Source: Candidatus Eisenbacteria bacterium
GTDB taxonomy: Bacteria > Eisenbacteria > RBG-16-71-46
Direction: 5' to 3'
Assembly (NCBI GenBank): GCA_035712145.1
Contig: DASTBI010000030.1
Coordinates: 1-64,000 of the forward strand
Length of the DNA: 64,000 nt
Position 1 is the stretch's first letter. Each line of letters starts with the position of its first letter. Positions 1 through 8,283 of the stretch are shown here, one piece after another. Under the pieces are notes generated by a model. The model was not told the DNA's origin. It saw only the letters and a list, made by a program, of their open reading frames with translations, and searched no databases. A program made the position numbers and the translations under genes.

Positions 1-384
1 ACCCTCGACAGCCTGCGCTTCGTCGTTCGGTGGTTCGGGCTTCCCGGCGGGGTCGACGGCACCTTGTTTCATCTGGGGCCGAGCCAGGTCGAGATCGTCG
101 GTGAGTGCACGCCCCTCATGCCGGTGCTGGTCTTGGTGGCCGCGATCGCGGCCTATCCCGCGTCGTGGCGGCTTCAGCTGCTCGGAGTCGCTGCAGGCGC
201 CGCGCTGCTCTGGCTCTTCAACTTGTTCCGGATCGGGAGCCTGATGGCGATCCTCGCCTGGCATCCCAAGAGCTTCGACTTCGTCCACATGTATCTGTGG
301 CAGACCGTCACCTTGTTCGTGGTGCTGCTGATCTTCCTCTACTGGACGCGGTTCCAGCGCCCGTACGAGGCGGTGGCGGCATGA
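1..384 (+). CDS. Exosortase, XrtH-like (5' end outside window)
   Basis: The frame is open from base 1, so the start lies upstream; the TTG at 64 is probably internal. The visible 127 residues hold the catalytic triad typical of exosortase/archaeosortase transpeptidases: Cys in GECTP (codon 106-108), Arg in NLFRIG and His in FVHMYLWQ, each in or next to a hydrophobic segment. The YLWQT stretch after the His and the short size recall the XrtH branch. Exosortases cleave C-terminal sorting signals (PEP-CTERM type) at the inner membrane. The stop overlaps the next gene by ATGA (381-384), so the two are coupled. The family call is firm. The XrtH subtype is from memory of the family pattern. Confidence 0.85.
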   Translation, partial: TLDSLRFVVRWFGLPGGVDGTLFHLGPSQVEIVGECTPLMPVLVLVAAIAAYPASWRLQLLGVAAGAALLWLFNLFRIGSLMAILAWHPKSFDFVHMYLWQTVTLFVVLLIFLYWTRFQRPYEAVAA

Positions 385-890
385 AGTGGCTCGTGCGGTT
401 CCTGCTCTGGGGGACGCCGCTGACCTGGGCCGCGACCACCTTCTATCCGCAATATCTCCGTTTCCTCTCCGGCATCGCGATCGCGCTCTTCGCCATGGCC
501 GGAGTCGAGATGCGGCTGGCGACTCTCGAAGTCCTGGCGCCCGTGGACCTGGCCTTGTTCGCGGCTCTGGCGTTGTCGAGCTACGACGTGCGCTGGCCGG
601 TGCGTCTCGTGCGTCTCACCTTCGGGGTCGTCATGCTGTTCGTGCTCGAGATCGTGGTGTTGATGAGCGGAATCGTCCTCTTCCTGATGATCGGCCTGAC
701 CCCGGGAAGTCCGGCAGCGCGTTTCTTCCAGAACATCGAAAGCCTCATCGCGTGGGCCGCCGCGCCAATCGTGTGGATCACTCTCTTCAGGCCGCGCCTG
801 CTCTCGAGGACGCCGGCCCGCGGGGAATCCCAAAGCAAGGGGCATCTTCGGGCCGCTTCCGCTCCGCGGCTTGCACGCGACCGGCCCTAG
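381..890 (+). CDS. Exosortase-associated integral membrane protein
   Basis: A 169-residue protein with about four hydrophobic segments (roughly residues 5-35, 45-70, 80-110 and 115-135) and a charged C-terminal tail. The ATG at 381 overlaps the exosortase stop (ATGA), implying translational coupling. XrtH-type exosortases are commonly followed by a small membrane partner of this size, and that context is the main basis for the call. I see no catalytic motif. The last bases (TAG at 888-890) overlap the stop of the convergent gene, the two sharing the CTAG palindrome at 887-890. Confidence 0.7.
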   Translation: MKWLVRFLLWGTPLTWAATTFYPQYLRFLSGIAIALFAMAGVEMRLATLEVLAPVDLALFAALALSSYDVRWPVRLVRLTFGVVMLFVLEIVVLMSGIVLFLMIGLTPGSPAARFFQNIESLIAWAAAPIVWITLFRPRLLSRTPARGESQSKGHLRAASAPRLARDRP

Positions 891-2086
891 GCAGGAACCG
901 CCGCTTCGCGCTCCTCGCGAGTCAGCGTCTTCGCCTCACGGATCAAACCGCGGGCCCAGTCGACGGCGTTCCAGGTGTTCCACAGGAGCACGCCGCGCAC
1001 CACCTCGTCGCGCAGGTAGTAGACGATTCCCTCCCGGTACTCCTGCTTCCACACCGCGTGAGTCTCGAGCTCCGAGTCGATCTCGCCCACCGCTTCCCAT
1101 CCGAGATCGAACAAGTCGGAGTAAAAGAACGGCAGGTGATCGTACGGCTTGTTCGCACCGGCCATGTTCGCGCCCGCCGCCTTGCCGTGCTGGATGGCGT
1201 GGTCCCAGTGTTCGATGCGCGTGCGGCGGTCGAGCGCAAGGTAGGGGAACTCGGCCACGTCGCCCGCCGCGTAGATGTAGGGATCGCTGGTGCGCCCGTG
1301 CTCGTCCACCTCGATGCCGTTGCCCACTTCGAGCCCTGCGGCTTCGGCGAGATCCACGGTCGGCGTGATGCCGATGCCGGCCACGACGAGCTGCGTGGTC
1401 ACCATGTTTCCCGACGCGGTGTAGGCGGTGATCTCCGGGCCGTGGTCCTCGAACCTCACCACGGTCTCTTCGGACACGGCCTCGACACCCTGCTGGCGGT
1501 AGTAATCCGCGACGAATGACCCGAGGTCGCGAGGCAGGACCCGGGCAAGCGGCCAGGGCTCGGGGTAGAGCAGCGTGACGTCCTTGCCCGCGTGGCGCAG
1601 CGCGGCCGCGATCTCCATGCCGATGAAGCCGCCGCCGATCACCAGGATGTGCCCGAGCCGGTCGATGCGCTCCCGCAGCGTGAGGTAGTCCTCGAGGTAG
1701 CGGTAATAGCTGATCGATGCGCTGTCGCCTCCCGGAATGTTCATGCGCCGCGGGAAGCCGCCGGTCGCGAGCAGCAGCCGGCCGTACTCGTGCATGGTCC
1801 CGTGGTCGTCCCACACCCGGCGTTTCTCGGGATCGAGCTCGACCGCCTCGCGGCGCAGCGCGACCTCGACGTGCTTCTCCGTGTAGAACGTCTCGTCGTG
1901 GTAGGGAATCTTGTCGAGCGTGGTCTTGCCGAACCACAGGTCCTTGGACAGGGCCGGCCGCTGGTACGGGCGATGGTTCTCGCGCGACATCAGCAGGATG
2001 GGACTGTCGCGATCGTGCTCGCGAATGCCTTCGATCGCTCCGGCGGCGGCCAGTCCCCCACCGACGACGATGTAGGGAAACTTCAT
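887..2086 (-). CDS. FAD/NAD(P)-dependent oxidoreductase, AIF/ferredoxin-reductase type
   Basis: 399 residues from ATG 2086; the open frame continues upstream but without recognisable homology. The N-terminus carries a dinucleotide-binding GGGLAAAG motif. A second Rossmann motif (VIGGGFIGMEIAAAL) lies near residue 160, and the FAD-binding signature IYAAGDVAEFP lies towards the C-terminal third. The end (LGWEAVGEID to VRGVLLWNTWNAVDWAR) resembles the C-terminal domain of apoptosis-inducing-factor-like and rubredoxin/ferredoxin reductases. It probably moves electrons from NAD(P)H to a small redox partner, which is not encoded next to it. It is the last gene of a same-strand run (MATE exporter 13 bp upstream). 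The partner and substrate are unknown. Confidence 0.85.
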   Translation of the reverse strand: MKFPYIVVGGGLAAAGAIEGIREHDRDSPILLMSRENHRPYQRPALSKDLWFGKTTLDKIPYHDETFYTEKHVEVALRREAVELDPEKRRVWDDHGTMHEYGRLLLATGGFPRRMNIPGGDSASISYYRYLEDYLTLRERIDRLGHILVIGGGFIGMEIAAALRHAGKDVTLLYPEPWPLARVLPRDLGSFVADYYRQQGVEAVSEETVVRFEDHGPEITAYTASGNMVTTQLVVAGIGITPTVDLAEAAGLEVGNGIEVDEHGRTSDPYIYAAGDVAEFPYLALDRRTRIEHWDHAIQHGKAAGANMAGANKPYDHLPFFYSDLFDLGWEAVGEIDSELETHAVWKQEYREGIVYYLRDEVVRGVLLWNTWNAVDWARGLIREAKTLTREEREAAVPA

Positions 2087-2099
2087 GGATCCGAGCCTA

Positions 2100-3488
2100 T
2101 CACGCCGAGGGCGGCGATCCCGCCGCCGCCTCTCGGTGCCGCAGCTCGTGCTGCAGTCCCGACTTCCACGTGCCGCGCGAGGCCCAGGCCACGATGATGA
2201 TCCCCCGCACCAGGCATGTTCCGGTGATGATCCACGCGATCCCGAGAACACCCAGTCCCCACGCCGGCGACCACAAGGCGAGCGGGATGCGGAGCAGGGA
2301 GAAGGCGCCGAAGATCCAGGAGATCGTGCGGGTGTGCCCCGAACCCAGGATGGATTCCGCGACCACGATCTCCATCCCGTTCACGATCAGGCACAGGTTG
2401 ATGATGCGGAGATAAGGAACCCCGAGACGCAGCGCCTCGGCGTCATGAGTGAAGAGGTGGAGGAACGTGGTGGGAAAGATCGTCAGGAGCACGGTGAGCG
2501 AGCCCGAGATCCACAGATTCCAGCGCAGCCCGGTGCGGATCACCTGGTCGGCGCGATCCGGGCGGCCGGCGCCGAGGTTCTGTCCCACCAGCGCTGCACC
2601 CGCGGTGCCGATGGCCAGCGACGTGATGAACTGGAGGCCCTCGATCCGGTTGACCATGCCGACCACCGCGACCGCCGCGGATCCGAAGTGGGAAGCCGCG
2701 CGCACGAACACGATGTAGACCACCGAGAACATCATTCCGATGATCGCCGCCGGAATGCCGACGCGAACCATGCCGCGCAGACGGATCGGGGCTCCTTCGG
2801 CCCGCACCGCGAGCGGGAGGGCGCGGTGTCCGCGAAGCCCCATCACCAGGTAGGTCGCGACCATGAGGGCCCAGGCGATGACGGTGGCCCACGCGGCGCC
2901 ATCGACGCCCAGTGCCGGGAACGGACCCCAGCCGAAGATCAGGAACGGAGCGAGCACCGCGTTGAGCCCCACCGCGCACAAGTCCACGAAGAACGGGGTG
3001 CGCGTGTCGCCGGACGCTCGCATGACCGACTCGCAGGTGAAGCCCACCATCGGCAGCGGAGCGAAGGCGAGCAGGATTCCGAGGTACCGGCTGCCGGTAT
3101 GGATCAGCGAAGGCTCCGGCGTCATCAGCGAGAACACCGCGGAAGCGCCGAAGAGTCCGAGCAGCGTGCCCACGAGTCCCAGCAGTGCCGAGCCGCGCAG
3201 TCCATGGAACGCGGCCACGCCGGCGCGACGCCGCTCTCCGGCGCCGAGGAGCTGGCTGACGTAAGCGGTGACCCCGATCGCCAGCACGTCGTTCAGCGAG
3301 TAGACCCACCACATCACGAAGATCGAGGTGGTGACCGCCGCGGTGGCCTCGACGCCGAGCGGCTGGACCCACAGCGCGTCCACCCACTGGTAGCCCAGGC
3401 GCAGGAGCTGCGACGCCAGCACCGGCAGCGCCAAGTGAAACAGCGCCGAACCGATCGGCCGGGTGACGCCCGCAGGCAGTGTGGTCAA
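2100..3488 (-). CDS. MATE-family efflux transporter
   Basis: 462 residues, about 12 membrane segments in two homologous halves, the usual length for NorM/DinF-type exporters. The N-terminal pattern (ALPVLASQLLRLGYQWVDAL) and the repeated Q-N-LGAG / S-Q-LLGAGE loops at equivalent places in both halves are family hallmarks. MATE proteins export cationic drugs or metabolites in exchange for Na+ or H+. The only available upstream start is TTG at 3488, 14 bp after the stop of the cyclic-nucleotide-binding gene; no strong Shine-Dalgarno is visible, so coupling to the upstream gene is likely. The substrate cannot be told from sequence. Confidence 0.88.
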   Translation of the reverse strand: MTTLPAGVTRPIGSALFHLALPVLASQLLRLGYQWVDALWVQPLGVEATAAVTTSIFVMWWVYSLNDVLAIGVTAYVSQLLGAGERRRAGVAAFHGLRGSALLGLVGTLLGLFGASAVFSLMTPEPSLIHTGSRYLGILLAFAPLPMVGFTCESVMRASGDTRTPFFVDLCAVGLNAVLAPFLIFGWGPFPALGVDGAAWATVIAWALMVATYLVMGLRGHRALPLAVRAEGAPIRLRGMVRVGIPAAIIGMMFSVVYIVFVRAASHFGSAAVAVVGMVNRIEGLQFITSLAIGTAGAALVGQNLGAGRPDRADQVIRTGLRWNLWISGSLTVLLTIFPTTFLHLFTHDAEALRLGVPYLRIINLCLIVNGMEIVVAESILGSGHTRTISWIFGAFSLLRIPLALWSPAWGLGVLGIAWIITGTCLVRGIIIVAWASRGTWKSGLQHELRHREAAAGSPPSA

Positions 3489-3502
3489 CGGCCGTTCGAG
3501 AC

Positions 3503-4033
3503 CTAGATCGTCGGACGCCGGTAGGCGCCGCTCGTGTAGATCGGGGGCTCGACTCCCGAGCGCCGGAGCGTGGCTGCGAGGTGCGCAATCTGGCCTTCGA
3601 GGTCGTGGACGCGCTGGACCAGCTCGCTCACGCGCTTGCCGATCGCGCGCACCATGCCGACGCCCACTTCTGGGTAGTCGAGCATGGTGTCGAACAGCGC
3701 TTCGTTGGACACGTTGAGCACGTGAGTATGCTCGCTCGCCACGGCGGTGAAGGTATGAGGCTCCCCCTCACCCAGCGACAGCTCGCCGAAGCCCTGGCCC
3801 GGCGTGCGCACACCATCGAGCGCGCGCCCCTTGCGCATCTCGACCAGGCCCTCCACCACCAGGTAGGCGCCGCTGTTCACGTCGCCCTCGCGGAAGATGG
3901 TCTCCCCCGCCTCGACGTGGAGCTCCCGGCCGCGGCCGGCCAGCTGCGCCAGCGTCTCGGTCGGAATGCTGGAGAACATGTCCGTGCCCTTGAGGAATGC
4001 CGTTCGTTCGATAATGGTCAGCGTCTCTTCCAT
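3503..4033 (-). CDS. Cyclic-nucleotide-binding domain protein
   Basis: 176 residues from ATG 4033. Residues about 10-130 form a cNMP-binding (CRP-type) beta-roll: FLKGTDMFSSIP, then EAGETIFREGDVNSGAYLVV, then the phosphate-binding-cassette-like GFGELSLGEGEPHTFTAVA. The cassette lacks the canonical RxA ending, so ligand binding is uncertain. Residues 130-165 form a short coiled coil (IGKRVSELVQRVHDLEGQIAH), and no helix-turn-helix follows, so it is not a CRP-type activator. The start is only 2 bp after the stop of the upstream transporter-like gene. Related nucleotide-transporter-like proteins can carry such a domain fused, which suggests this is its detached regulatory module. Confidence 0.85.
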   Translation of the reverse strand: MEETLTIIERTAFLKGTDMFSSIPTETLAQLAGRGRELHVEAGETIFREGDVNSGAYLVVEGLVEMRKGRALDGVRTPGQGFGELSLGEGEPHTFTAVASEHTHVLNVSNEALFDTMLDYPEVGVGMVRAIGKRVSELVQRVHDLEGQIAHLAATLRRSGVEPPIYTSGAYRRPTI

Positions 4034-4035
4034 GG

Positions 4036-6765
4036 TCAGGAGCCCGTCGCGATGGCGAGCCGCGCCCACGACGCGGTCTCGCGCACCAGCGCGTTGAGGG
4101 TGGAGAGGTTCGATTCCACGAGAGGAAGCAGTGAACGTTCCTTGCGCGATCCCGCCACGAACAGTGCGCAGGCGCGAAGCCATGCGTCGTCCGACGTCAG
4201 GATCTGCTCCAGCGTGTGCTCGTATCCGCCCGGGCGAATGGCGTAGCGAGTCTCGGCCAGCCGGATGCGCTCGGACTCGGCGCGCTCTTCCATCAGCGGC
4301 AGGATGAGCGCGCGATGCTCGACCGCGAGGGCGTTCTCCAGGTATTCGACGGCGTTCGCCTTCGAGCGCGGATGGGACGACGTGATCCCCTGGTACGCCG
4401 CGGCCATGTTCTGCGCTGAATAGATGAGCGCGAGCCTGCGGAACACGCGGTTCATCGCCTGATCGATGCGCTCGCGGAGCGCGGTCGCCAACAGCCGGTC
4501 CGCGATCGTTCCGTGCCCGGGAACGGCGCGGACATGGATGAGCGCGAACAGGTAGCTGCCGACGTCGCGCTCGATGTCCTCCGTCACCAGAGCGCGGGGG
4601 AACGTGACGCGCGCACCCGAGACGCGGAGCCGATTCGAGGCTTTGAGGACCCGGTACGCAAGGCGGTTGTCGGAGGCGTCGCGACAGCGGAACAGGGCGT
4701 TGACCGAGTCCTGAGTGGGAATCTCGGCCAGCGCTCTGGGGATCGCGTGGCGGACGTCGAGCGGGACCGTGGAGTCGTTGAGGTAGTCGCCGAGCGTTCC
4801 TACCACGCGGTCTCCCAGCGACACCAGAGCGGTCCGCGCCGCGTCCTCGGTGATCCGCGTACCCATCGCGTCGATCAGGATCGGAATGTGAGTGCGCCGG
4901 CCCGCCTTGCCGGCGCTTCGGAGCGCGGCCCGCCTCGTGGCGAGATCGGGATCGGCGAGCAGACGTCCCAGCATCTCGTGCAGCTCGCTCGGGCCCGGTC
5001 GCCGGCCGAGGCCCTCGGCGACCGCACACCGGATCGAGGAATCGCCGGACGCCAGCAGGTTTTCGAGGATGTCCCGGAGCCTCGCCTCGGACTCGGGTGG
5101 CGCCTGCTCCACCAGACAGAGGATGGCCGCGATCCGCACGCGCGGATTGCCCGACTCCAGGTATTCGACCAGCGGTCCGAACAGATCGGTCGCCGAGAAG
5201 GCGCAGTGAGCGCTCAAGGCCTGGACCTGCGCTTCCGGATCCTGGTCGTGAATCAGCTGATCCACCTTGGCCGAGAACCGGTCGAGCCGGTGGATGCGAA
5301 CGTAGTGGAGCGCGCGTGCCCGCACCTGTCCCGAAGAGTGATCGAGGAGCTGGTCGAGACGCGCCTCGATCCGCTCGGGCGCGTTCTCTTCGAGCAGCTC
5401 GATGCCTTGAATGACCACCCGCTCGTAGCGGCTCTCGAGCAGATGCTCCATTTCGCGGAGGATGCCGGCCTCGCGCAGCGAGACCCGGCTGTTCTGTGGC
5501 CCGAGGTTCATGCGCCGGAGATTGACTCCGAGCTCGGCCACGTACCCGCGGCGAATCCTCAGCCACGCGAAGATCCAGATCAGGAGCAGCACGGCGAGCA
5601 GCAGCGCCAGGTTCCAGCTGGTGGCGCCCAGGGTGAACCCGGCGACCAGGATCAAGGCCCCGCTGAACCCGTCGCCGAGGCGCTCGAGTCCGCTGCCGAT
5701 GAACGACTTTGCCCGCCGCCGCAGCGCAGGATCGAGCGGGAAGTAGAACAGCTCGCCGACCGACTGGCTCACCGACAGCCGCGTCACCTGGTCCCACAAA
5801 CGGGCGGCCGCGACCGTCGCGAAGCTCGGGATCAGCAAAGTGAGCGTGGTCGTGACACCGAGCCCGGCAGGAAGCAGCAGCGAGGACCATGACGCCCCCA
5901 GGCGCTGGATCATCCAGCGCGTGCCGAGCGCCTGAAGCCCGAACGCCGCCAGATTGGTGAGGGTGTAGAACATGCCGAGGAAGGACACGTATTCCTCGGC
6001 CCGCGTGAAGTGGCGCTGCATCTGCGCCTTGAACTGGTAGTCCAGCACTCCGGTGACCATCACGGAGCAAAGCGCGGCGAGTGCCAGCCAGCGCACGTAA
6101 GGGTGGACGACCGGGTTCTTGACCGGCTCTTCCGGCGCCGGCTCTTCGGTCTCCAGCTGCGCGGCTTTGCTCCTGCCCACGCGCACCAGCAGCACCACCA
6201 GCGCCTGGAGCACGGCCGCGGCATTGAGCAGCGATGTCAGCGACCAGACGTGGGCGAGCGGCGCGGCGATGAGGCCGCCCACGAGGCCCCCGAGGATGCC
6301 GCCGAGCCCGACGAAGCTGAAGGTGCGGCGAGCCTCTCGGGGGTTGGAGACGCTGTTGGCGAACAGCCAGAACTGCGACACCACGATCAGCCCGTAGACG
6401 TTGCTCCAGAGGTAGAACGTCACCGGCACCCACGAGGCCTGAATGCGGAAGAGCTGCCCGAAGGCGGCGAGCGAGATCGCCGCCAGCAGCGACATCACGG
6501 CCAGCGATTCCCAGGTCGCGGCGCGACGAGTGACGCGCGCCAGGAGCCCCGAGGCGAAAGCGCTCAGCACCCCCACGCCGATGTAGACCCAGGGGAGCAC
6601 CGAGACCGGCAGCTCGCTCAGGAAGTGAGCGTCGCGGACCGTCTTGGCCAGCGTGTACGAGCCGATCACGCCGCCCAGCATCAGCCCGAGACCCAGAGCC
6701 CGCTTGAGCTCGTCCGGCTTGAGGTCGAGGCGTGCCGCCAGGCCGGCGAAGAGGGTGTTGCTCAC
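4036..6765 (-). CDS. ADP/ATP-translocase-like membrane protein with C-terminal HEAT repeats
   Basis: 909 residues starting at GTG 6765, chosen because AGAAGGAA sits just upstream with five bases between. The first roughly 420 residues form about 12 membrane helices with an NTT/MFS-like pattern (TLAKTVRDAHFLSELPVSVL). Residues about 440-905 are soluble and made of repeated helical HEAT-type units such as VQALSAHCAFSATDLFGPLV and SIRCAVAEGLGRRPG. NTT-like proteins exchange nucleotides in intracellular bacteria. In free-living bacteria, membrane proteins with this fold plus HEAT repeats have unknown roles, so ATP/ADP exchange should not be assumed. It heads the operon with the cNMP-binding, MATE and FAD-reductase genes. 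Confidence 0.8.
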   Translation of the reverse strand: MSNTLFAGLAARLDLKPDELKRALGLGLMLGGVIGSYTLAKTVRDAHFLSELPVSVLPWVYIGVGVLSAFASGLLARVTRRAATWESLAVMSLLAAISLAAFGQLFRIQASWVPVTFYLWSNVYGLIVVSQFWLFANSVSNPREARRTFSFVGLGGILGGLVGGLIAAPLAHVWSLTSLLNAAAVLQALVVLLVRVGRSKAAQLETEEPAPEEPVKNPVVHPYVRWLALAALCSVMVTGVLDYQFKAQMQRHFTRAEEYVSFLGMFYTLTNLAAFGLQALGTRWMIQRLGASWSSLLLPAGLGVTTTLTLLIPSFATVAAARLWDQVTRLSVSQSVGELFYFPLDPALRRRAKSFIGSGLERLGDGFSGALILVAGFTLGATSWNLALLLAVLLLIWIFAWLRIRRGYVAELGVNLRRMNLGPQNSRVSLREAGILREMEHLLESRYERVVIQGIELLEENAPERIEARLDQLLDHSSGQVRARALHYVRIHRLDRFSAKVDQLIHDQDPEAQVQALSAHCAFSATDLFGPLVEYLESGNPRVRIAAILCLVEQAPPESEARLRDILENLLASGDSSIRCAVAEGLGRRPGPSELHEMLGRLLADPDLATRRAALRSAGKAGRRTHIPILIDAMGTRITEDAARTALVSLGDRVVGTLGDYLNDSTVPLDVRHAIPRALAEIPTQDSVNALFRCRDASDNRLAYRVLKASNRLRVSGARVTFPRALVTEDIERDVGSYLFALIHVRAVPGHGTIADRLLATALRERIDQAMNRVFRRLALIYSAQNMAAAYQGITSSHPRSKANAVEYLENALAVEHRALILPLMEERAESERIRLAETRYAIRPGGYEHTLEQILTSDDAWLRACALFVAGSRKERSLLPLVESNLSTLNALVRETASWARLAIATGS

Positions 6766-6799
6766 GCGATTCCTTCTGGAACCCGGAGGGGGGCGTGGG

Positions 6800-6828
6800 T
6801 TGACGGCATTTGGGGGGCCGCCCATAGT
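6800..6828 (+). promoter_or_regulatory. Sigma-70-type promoter for the barrel-kinase-like pair
   Basis: TTGACG (6800-6805) and CATAGT (6823-6828) are separated by exactly 17 bases. Transcription would start around 6834-6836, only a few bases before the ATG at 6841. No Shine-Dalgarno is present between them, so the mRNA may be leaderless. Confidence 0.55.
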
Positions 6829-6840
6829 GGATGTAACCCC

Positions 6841-8283
6841 ATGTACGAATTCAGGACGAAGTGCGCTCTTTTCACAATGATGGTGGCGATGGCTCTCCTG
6901 CTCTCGCCAGGCCTGGGTACGGCCTCACCAGAGACCGGCTGGATCGCCCAACAGACTGGGGCGCCGCGCGATTCGTCCGCGTCCCCCGGTTCGACTCCGC
7001 CGGGAAGCGCTTCCGGCGGCCAGCCCGCCATCCCCGAGGATCTGGCCCCCTCCACCGCGCCGCCCTGGGTTCCGGACGAGTCGGTGGATCGCGAGCGACC
7101 CTGGGAGACGGCGGTCCGGCTGCCGCTGCGGATCATCTCGCTGCCGTTCGCAGGCCTCGGGTATGTCACCAAGAAGACGTTCCTGACGATCGAAGAGACC
7201 AACTTCGTGAACCGGGTGAGGGTGACCATCGAGCCCATTCCCAGAGCCGGCTTCCGCATCCTGCCCGCGTCGCTGGGGGACCACACCGGCCTCGGTCTCG
7301 CGGTCGCCTACTCGCCGCCGGTCGTGAAGCGTCACCTGGTGGCGCGATTCGATGGAAGCTTGCAGCAATATAACAGGACGAGCATCCAGGCAGTCTGGGG
7401 CCCGGCGACGCTCGGGTATCAGTACGACTGGCGTCCCAAGGACCGGTTCTTCGGCATCGGTCCCGACACGGACGTCGACAGCATTTCCAACTTCGCGACC
7501 CAAAGCCAGTCCGTCCGCATCGGACTCGGACAGCGCTTCCCCTCCCGGCCGGATCCCGACTCGCCACGCTGGGAGATGGGCGCCTGGTTCGGACCCGCCG
7601 AGATCGTGACACGCCGCGGACGCGCCAGCGACGAGCCATCGTTCGAAGAGCTCTACCCTGCCGCCACGCCCTACTTGAATCAGCGGGTCGAGCATCTGGT
7701 CTACGGCGGACGGCTCTCGCTCGATCACCGTCGCGGACGCCCCCATTGGGGCGAGGGCGGCATGGCGTCGGTCGAGGTCGAGCGGTTCGACAAGCCGCTC
7801 GAGCAGCTGGGGCTCAGGACATCGACCACGCCGTACACCTACACGCGCTTCACGTACCAGGCCGAAGGCGGCGTCTCGTTCTATCGCGAGCCGCGCACCT
7901 TCAGGCTCGAGCTGCAGCTCATCGACAACGTTCCGGATGCCACCGGAAGCATCCTCCCCTCCGAGCTGGCCCAGCTCGGAGGCAGCCGAGGCATGTCGGG
8001 CTTCGAGGCCGGCCGGTTCCACGACCTCGATGCCGTGTCGGGCCGCCTCTCTTACATCTTCCCGCTCGCGTATCGCCTCGAGTTCGACGTCCACATGGAG
8101 ATGGGGCGGGTGACGCGCGACGTGTGGGAGGACATGAGGGACGAGACGTGGTGGGGCTCGCTCGAGCGTTCCTACGGCATCGCCTTGCGCCCGCGCATCG
8201 AGAGCTTCGTGCTCGGCGCGATCGGCCTCGACTGGAGCCGGGAGACGGTGCGCTTCCGCTTCACCGCGGGAGGCGTCGAGTGA
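6841..8283 (+). CDS. Outer-membrane BamA/TamA-like beta-barrel protein
   Basis: 480 residues. A signal peptide lies at about residues 12-30 (MMVAMALLLSPGLGTAS), followed by a Pro/Ser-rich linker to about residue 85. The rest alternates short amphipathic strands typical of an outer-membrane barrel. LAQLGGSRGMSGFEAGRFHD near residue 385 matches the conserved loop-6 'GG..RGF..G.' pattern of the Omp85 surface-antigen domain. No POTRA domains are evident, so it is a short Omp85-like barrel. Its stop overlaps the next start as GTGA, so barrel and kinase-like protein are made together. It might be a translocation or lipid-transfer pore for that partner (inference). Confidence 0.75.
   Translation: MYEFRTKCALFTMMVAMALLLSPGLGTASPETGWIAQQTGAPRDSSASPGSTPPGSASGGQPAIPEDLAPSTAPPWVPDESVDRERPWETAVRLPLRIISLPFAGLGYVTKKTFLTIEETNFVNRVRVTIEPIPRAGFRILPASLGDHTGLGLAVAYSPPVVKRHLVARFDGSLQQYNRTSIQAVWGPATLGYQYDWRPKDRFFGIGPDTDVDSISNFATQSQSVRIGLGQRFPSRPDPDSPRWEMGAWFGPAEIVTRRGRASDEPSFEELYPAATPYLNQRVEHLVYGGRLSLDHRRGRPHWGEGGMASVEVERFDKPLEQLGLRTSTTPYTYTRFTYQAEGGVSFYREPRTFRLELQLIDNVPDATGSILPSELAQLGGSRGMSGFEAGRFHDLDAVSGRLSYIFPLAYRLEFDVHMEMGRVTRDVWEDMRDETWWGSLERSYGIALRPRIESFVLGAIGLDWSRETVRFRFTAGGVE

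Noticed and set aside
3503-6433. Single 976-codon minus-strand frame joining the transporter region with the cNMP-binding protein
   Set aside because: Only the last 176 residues look like protein. The rest is an out-of-frame shadow of the transporter-HEAT gene, which has its own frame and a GTG with a good Shine-Dalgarno.
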